NCBI GenBank assembly: GCA_002104895.1 | Contig: MCFG01000750.1 | Coordinates: forward strand, 1 to 11,116 | Reading direction: 5' to 3' | DNA from: Anaeromyces robustus | Taxonomy: Eukaryota; Neocallimastigomycota; Neocallimastigomycetes; Neocallimastigales; Neocallimastigaceae | DNA: 11,116 nucleotides | Translations under genes and position numbers: made by a program | Shown: positions 7,213 through 11,116 of the stretch, in pieces | Numbering within the stretch: position 1 is the stretch's first letter | Layout: every line of letters starts with the position of its first letter | The notes under the pieces: generated by a model | What the model saw: only the letters and a program-made list of their open reading frames with translations | Database searches by the model: none | What the model was told of the DNA's origin: nothing

Positions 7213-8214
7213 TTAACTATAGTATGTATAATATAATAAATTAAAAAGATTAAAAAGTAAATTTAATCTAAAGAAAAAAAAAAGTCTATAATATATATTT
7301 AATATAAAATAAAAATATAATAAATTACTGAAATTAAAAGAAAATTTCAGTATAGGAGTACTATTATTAGTATTTTTACTCCTCTCTAAATGGTAAAATA
7401 TTATAAAAAACAAGAAAAAAAAAGTAATATCTGAATTAAAGATAGTGTGGTATCTATTAAAACTCTCCTTTGGGTAAAATCTTCATCATTTCTAATAAAA
7501 AGAAAAAGACTTTGAAGGTCACTTTTGATTGAAATAATTATTGCGATTCGAGATACTATTATTATATTCTTATCAATTTGATATCAATGATCTTGGTTTT
7601 GAAAAATGTTGGATTTGTACCATTCAAATAAATAATTCCAAAAAGCTACATATTTACTATTAATGTTATTGTCTTTATTAAACAAAAAAATATCAGCCAA
7701 TCCCCTCCTACAAAGTTATGAAACAGGAAATTCTTTTGAAAAATTTTTTGAAAAATTGTTTAGTTAATTGCTTCCTTTTCCATTGTATCAAAGTGCAGCT
7801 CTTCCAAAAACTTGAAATTCCACCAAAAAAAAAAAATTAGATAAATTTTTTGTAGTTGATATATTTTTTCATACACTAAGAAAAAGATATATAAGTATTA
7901 CATAAGAAGAGTTTTCCTTATTTTGACCTCAAAAAATGAAATTAAAGAGGTCATTGATGAAATTTTTTTTTAGTGAATTGCCATCTAATTAAAGAGTAAA
8001 AGAAAAGAAAGAATAAAGAATAATCAAAAATTTAATATTTTAATGGATTATTTGTCGACAACAGGAGCAATAAGAAGGATATTCTTTTTTTGAAAACCTT
8101 TTTTTTTCCACTCTTAAAAATTATTTTCGAGTTATATATACACATATCCACAATGTAAAAGGTATTTTCCATTTGATACCTTAGATTAAGATGAGGGTAT
8201 TCATAATCCAACAT
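7213..8214 (-). pseudogene. Decayed protein-coding gene, family uncertain
   Basis: Four minus-strand blocks look like protein but are in different frames. (1) ATG at 8214 opens 60 codons to a stop at 8032, beginning MLDYEYPHLNLRYQMENTFY. (2) 7897-7760 includes FKFLEELHFDTMEKEAIN. (3) 7715-7401 is open for about 100 codons apart from a single TGA at 7586-7584. It includes KYVAFWNYLFEWYKSN before the stop and LFLFIRNDEDFTQRRVLID after it. (4) 7413-7213 includes YHLERSKNTNNSTPILKF. This island is clearly richer in G+C and more varied in amino acids than its flanks. The MENxFY-like start and the helix-rich blocks remind me of the large Dictyostelium family of ankyrin-type repeat proteins, but no diagnostic motif survives, so that is only a guess. 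Introns could explain some of the breaks, though not the in-block TGA. Confidence 0.5.
7326..7382. repeat. Two adjacent small hairpins
   Basis: tactgaaatt pairs with aatttcagta (7326-7352, loop about 6). It is followed at once by ggagta pairing with tactcc (7355-7382). They lie inside the decayed gene and may be chance. Confidence 0.4.
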
Positions 8215-8541
8215 AATAATATGTTTATAATCATAAAATATATATTATTATCATAGTTTTTTTTTTTTTTTTACCTTTAATTCCTTGTTTATTAGTGAGA
8301 TCATACCAATAACAATTTTTTTTTTTATTTAATGTCTGTAAAATTTAGATAAATCATAGAAAAAGGAGAAAAAAAAATAGAAAATACAGAAAATATATTA
8401 AAATATTTTTTATGTAAATTTTAATCAAAAATAAAATAAATAAAAAAAAATATATTGGTTTGGTTTTATTAAAAAATAAATAATATTTAAATATGAAAAT
8501 ATAATAATTAATATTTACAATTTAATTAAATATATATTTAC
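8215..8541. other. Intergenic A/T-rich stretch
   Basis: No coding frame was seen on either strand. It contains a T run at 8257-8272 and mixed A/T sequence upstream of the decayed minus-strand gene. Confidence 0.6.
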
Positions 8542-8557
8542 ATAAAATAACAACAAT

Positions 8558-8645
<88 letters not shown>
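8542..8645. repeat. CAA then AAT trinucleotide array
   Basis: About 55 bp of caa repeats with one cat interruption pass directly into about 45 bp of aat repeats. It has the same order and the same cat interruption as the array at 1195-1262. No frame around it supports coding. Confidence 0.93.
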
Positions 8646-8650
<5 letters not shown>

Positions 8651-8817
8651 CATTTAAATTAACTAATTTTTAAATTTTAAATATAAAGTATGTATAATCT
8701 TTATAAAATATTTTTAGTTAAAAAAAAATTATATGTGTAAATTGTGTATATTATATATATAAATATAGTTAACTATATTTATAGTATAGCACAATTTAGT
8801 ACATAACAACAGATATT

Positions 8818-8870
8818 TTTATTTTATTTTTATTTTTATTTTTATCTTTTTTTTTATTTTTATTTTTATT
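8818..8870. repeat. TTTTTA hexanucleotide array
   Basis: Tandem tttttа-type hexamers broken once by a c-containing T run. It is the same unit as the array at 4914-4990. Confidence 0.85.
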
Positions 8871-8886
8871 TAATTTATGTGATAAT

Positions 8887-8937
8887 GTGATATAATTATT
8901 AATTATTTACAAGTGATATAATTATTAAATATTTACA
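8887..8937. repeat. Two tandem copies of a 25-bp unit
   Basis: gtgatataattattaa followed by t/a-atttaca occurs at 8887-8911 and at 8913-8937, differing at one base. The 26-bp period is unlike the surrounding microsatellites. Confidence 0.85.
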
Positions 8938-9036
8938 TTATTTTTTGTACTAAATCATTTAGATATTTTATATTATATTTATTTTAATAACTAAATAAAT
9001 AATTAAATTATTAAATAAATATAAATAATTGATTGT

Positions 9037-9065
9037 ATTTATTTATTTATTTATTTATTTATTTA
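9037..9065. repeat. TTTA tetranucleotide array
   Basis: About seven tandem ttta units. A similar, less regular array lies at 10170-10215. Confidence 0.9.
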
Positions 9066-9165
9066 CTATTTATTGTCTCTTTCTATATTTCATTTATTTA
9101 TTTAGTTAATATATTTATTATTATTTTTTCTTCAATTTTTTTTTTTTTTTAATTTATATTTCATT

Positions 9166-9203
9166 TTTTTTTTCTCTTTTTTAATTAAAAAGAGAAAAAA
9201 AAT
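9166..9203. repeat. Short T-rich/A-rich hairpin
   Basis: ttttttctctttttt faces aaaaagagaaaaaa around a central aatt, nearly perfect apart from one extra T. It is a small cruciform-capable site and could be a bidirectional 3'-end structure, but no adjoining gene is visible. Confidence 0.6.
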
Positions 9204-9673
9204 ACAATAATTGAAATATTTGTACAATATTTTATTACGTATATATTTTTATTTATTACGTAAACGTTTTTTTTTTCTTTTCTTTTTTTTTTTATTTTTT
9301 ATTTAAATAAAAAATTGACATTATAATGAGTACAATTTTATTATCATTTATAAAAATATTATAACTTATTTATTAAATATTGTATCCATCATAAATATAT
9401 TATAAAAAAAAAATTCTTTATATTATATTTTACTTAAAACATAACATAAACATAATATAACACAAAAAAAAAATAAATATAAATAAAATTATTTACAATG
9501 ATTCAATAATAATTTAACTTATTTAATTGCTTATTTATACCTTTTTTTTCTTTTTCAGTTTTAGTTTTAGTTTTTTTTTTTTTTAACTTTTCTTTTTATA
9601 GCTATATTTTGGTATATTTGTAAACAAATAAATTTTACAAATAAATATTGATATAAATTTAACTTTTTCTTTT

Positions 9674-9706
<33 letters not shown>

Positions 9707-9804
9707 TATTAACATTTATGGTAATAAAGTCAAGGGAATTCTATGCATTTTATGTATTAAATTATGTATTGAATTAAAAAGATATTAAAAAGATAATTCT
9801 ATAC

Positions 9805-9900
9805 ATATATTTATATATTCTATATATATATATTTATATATTTATATATTTATATATTAATAAATTACATATTTATATATTTGCATATTAAATATATTTA
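9805..9900. repeat. TATATTTA-type satellite
   Basis: Tandem variants of tttatata and tatattta, degenerating toward the right. It is non-coding. Confidence 0.8.
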
Positions 9901-10619
9901 TAATGTTTGTATTTGAATATTTATATATTCTATTGTATATTTATATATTTAATGTTCCAACTATTCTATAATATTAAACAATATTTCGTACAAAAATAAT
10001 ATAATTATTATATTACATAATTTATTATTAATTTAAGTTTATTATTAAATTATTTCTATTCAATTCTTATATTAATTTGTAACAAAAAAAAAATTAAACA
10101 AAACAATTTATTTATATTAATTACAAAAACAAAAAAAATAAAAAAAAAAGTTTTTTTTTTATATAATTTTATTTGTTTATTTATTTGTTTATTTATTTAT
10201 TTATTTTTATTGTTTATTTATTATTTTATCTTTATTTATACATTTATTTATACATTTATTTATTTAATAATATAATACTATATTTATATATTATATTATT
10301 AAATTAAATGTATTAAATTTAGACCATTTTTCCAAATATAATTAATTAATAAATCATATTTTGTAAAAAAAAAAAATTGTTTCAAATAATTACAATATAA
10401 TATAATATATTTTTTTTAAAAAAAAGATAGTTTTGAATATATTACAATTATATATGATATTTTAAATATATTACTATATATATAATATAATAATCATAAA
10501 AATTAGTTTATTCTAATTTTTTGATTAAAATTAAATTAATAATATTTAATATAATTATTTACATTAAACATTAAAAGTTGTTTTTTTTTTTTTAAACATT
10601 ATTGAATCAATTAAATCAT

Positions 10620-11116
10620 TTAGGCTACTTCGATTTCAGCCATAATAGTGACTTGAGAACTATCTAATCCTTCAATACGTAATGGAGCGGTAACAACCTT
10701 GTTTACCTTAACATCCTTTTCATAAAGAACACTTAAGTCCATATCTTCAATATCAAAAAATTTCTTAGAGTGACAACCATGTAAAATTTGGTGATTTTAG
10801 CAGCAAGATCATTAGTGGAGTACCAATTGAAATGAAGTCACCACCAACTGTACGAAGTTTTGGAAATTATCAATAAGATATTGGGCAACTTCTGGAGTTA
10901 AATATGGACCATTATATTGATATTTCTTAGTATCTTCGGCTCTTACTTTAGTATATCCAGTCTTAATAATAAGTAATTCAGCATCAGCAATCTTATCCTT
11001 GTATGGTTCAAATCTTTTGGGAAAACTCCACAATCACCGTCTTTCTTTGGAGCATCAATAACAACAACTTTATCAAACCAGAAATATTCAATTGGAAGAT
11101 CAGTATTTTGGCACCA
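10620..11116 (-). pseudogene. Cyclase/kynurenine-formamidase-like protein, C-terminal part, four frame breaks, cut by window edge
   Basis: The minus strand enters at 11116 with LPIEYFWFDKVVVIDAPKK and GDCGVFPK. It then gives KIADAELLIIKTGYTKV and GPYLTPEVAQYLIDNFQN, then RTVGGDFISIGTP, then NDLAAKITKF, and finally 54 codons starting HGCHSKKFFDIEDMDLSVLY and ending IMAEIEVA, TAA at 10622-10620. This matches the layout of the putative cyclase family (PF04199, which includes kynurenine formamidase): lPle then vvID, ADaxLIxTGY, GPYLTPEVAxYL, VGGDFISIG, then H...DIEDMDL. The N-terminal metal-binding HxGTHxDAPxH region would lie beyond 11116. The frame breaks near 11015-11018, 10855-10857, 10814-10815 and 10782-10786, each by one missing base. 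Amino-acid conservation on both sides of each break is good and no nonsense substitutions are seen. It may be a recent pseudogene, or a functional gene with sequencing deletions. Confidence 0.8.

Larger units (their letters stand above)
8646..10575. other. Long gene-free simple-sequence region
   Basis: Nearly 2 kb with no supportable gene. Contents include a TTTTTA array (8818-8870), a 26-bp tandem duplication (8887-8937), TTTA arrays (9037-9065, 10170-10215), a small hairpin around 9166-9203, two attacgta words near 9234-9262, a long T run (9674-9703) and a TATATTTA-type array (9805-9900). All reading frames are closed by frequent stops. Confidence 0.65.

Noticed and set aside
7540-7560. tRNA T-arm-like gattcgag word
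   Set aside because: No acceptor or anticodon stem can be formed around it, and it lies in the decayed coding block.
7615-7835. Plus-strand coding reading of the 7.6-7.8 kb island
   Set aside because: Short plus-strand frames exist, but the longest protein-like frames over the same bases are on the minus strand.

Overview
The window looks like Dictyostelium discoideum or a very close social amoeba. Base composition is extremely A+T-rich, with long poly(A)/poly(T) runs and many AAT, CAA, TTTA and TTTTTA microsatellites. The few coding blocks stand out as islands of higher G+C, and the one intact gene has the AAAATG start context usual in Dictyostelium. No bacterial-style operon, ribosome binding site or CRISPR array is present.

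Layout. Bases 1-1065 are almost entirely one giant foldback: two arms of about 520 bp, nearly identical, around a short loop, cut by the left edge. Bases 1066-2185 are simple-sequence intergenic DNA with a smaller nested hairpin (1504-1609). The one intact gene is on the minus strand at 2186-3247. It encodes a 353-residue secreted or vesicular glycoprotein with a degenerate bulb-type-lectin-like region in its C-terminal half. A plausible TATA/T-run promoter lies upstream of it. Bases 3530-5800 hold a cluster of further inverted repeats (3550/3895, 3981-4161, 5459-5775), AAT and TTTTTA arrays and a possible gene scrap (about 4992-5097).

Bases 5813-6975 are four tandem copies of a 252-281 bp unit. 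On the minus strand they still read as protein, but three copies carry a frame break and copy 3 is open across the core. They look like a decayed repeat gene followed by a C-terminal scrap. Bases 7213-8214 hold a second decayed minus-strand gene, recognisable as protein-like blocks split by stops and frameshifts. Bases 8215-10600 are non-coding simple sequence. The right edge (10620-11116) holds the C-terminal part of a cyclase/kynurenine-formamidase-like protein. It is readable only across four single-base frame breaks, so it is either a pseudogene or badly sequenced.

Every coding trace is on the minus strand. The genes do not form a visible pathway. The striking content is the density of foldback DNA and gene remnants, including two unrelated foldbacks that share the same interleaved A-B-A'-B' arrangement of inverted segments.
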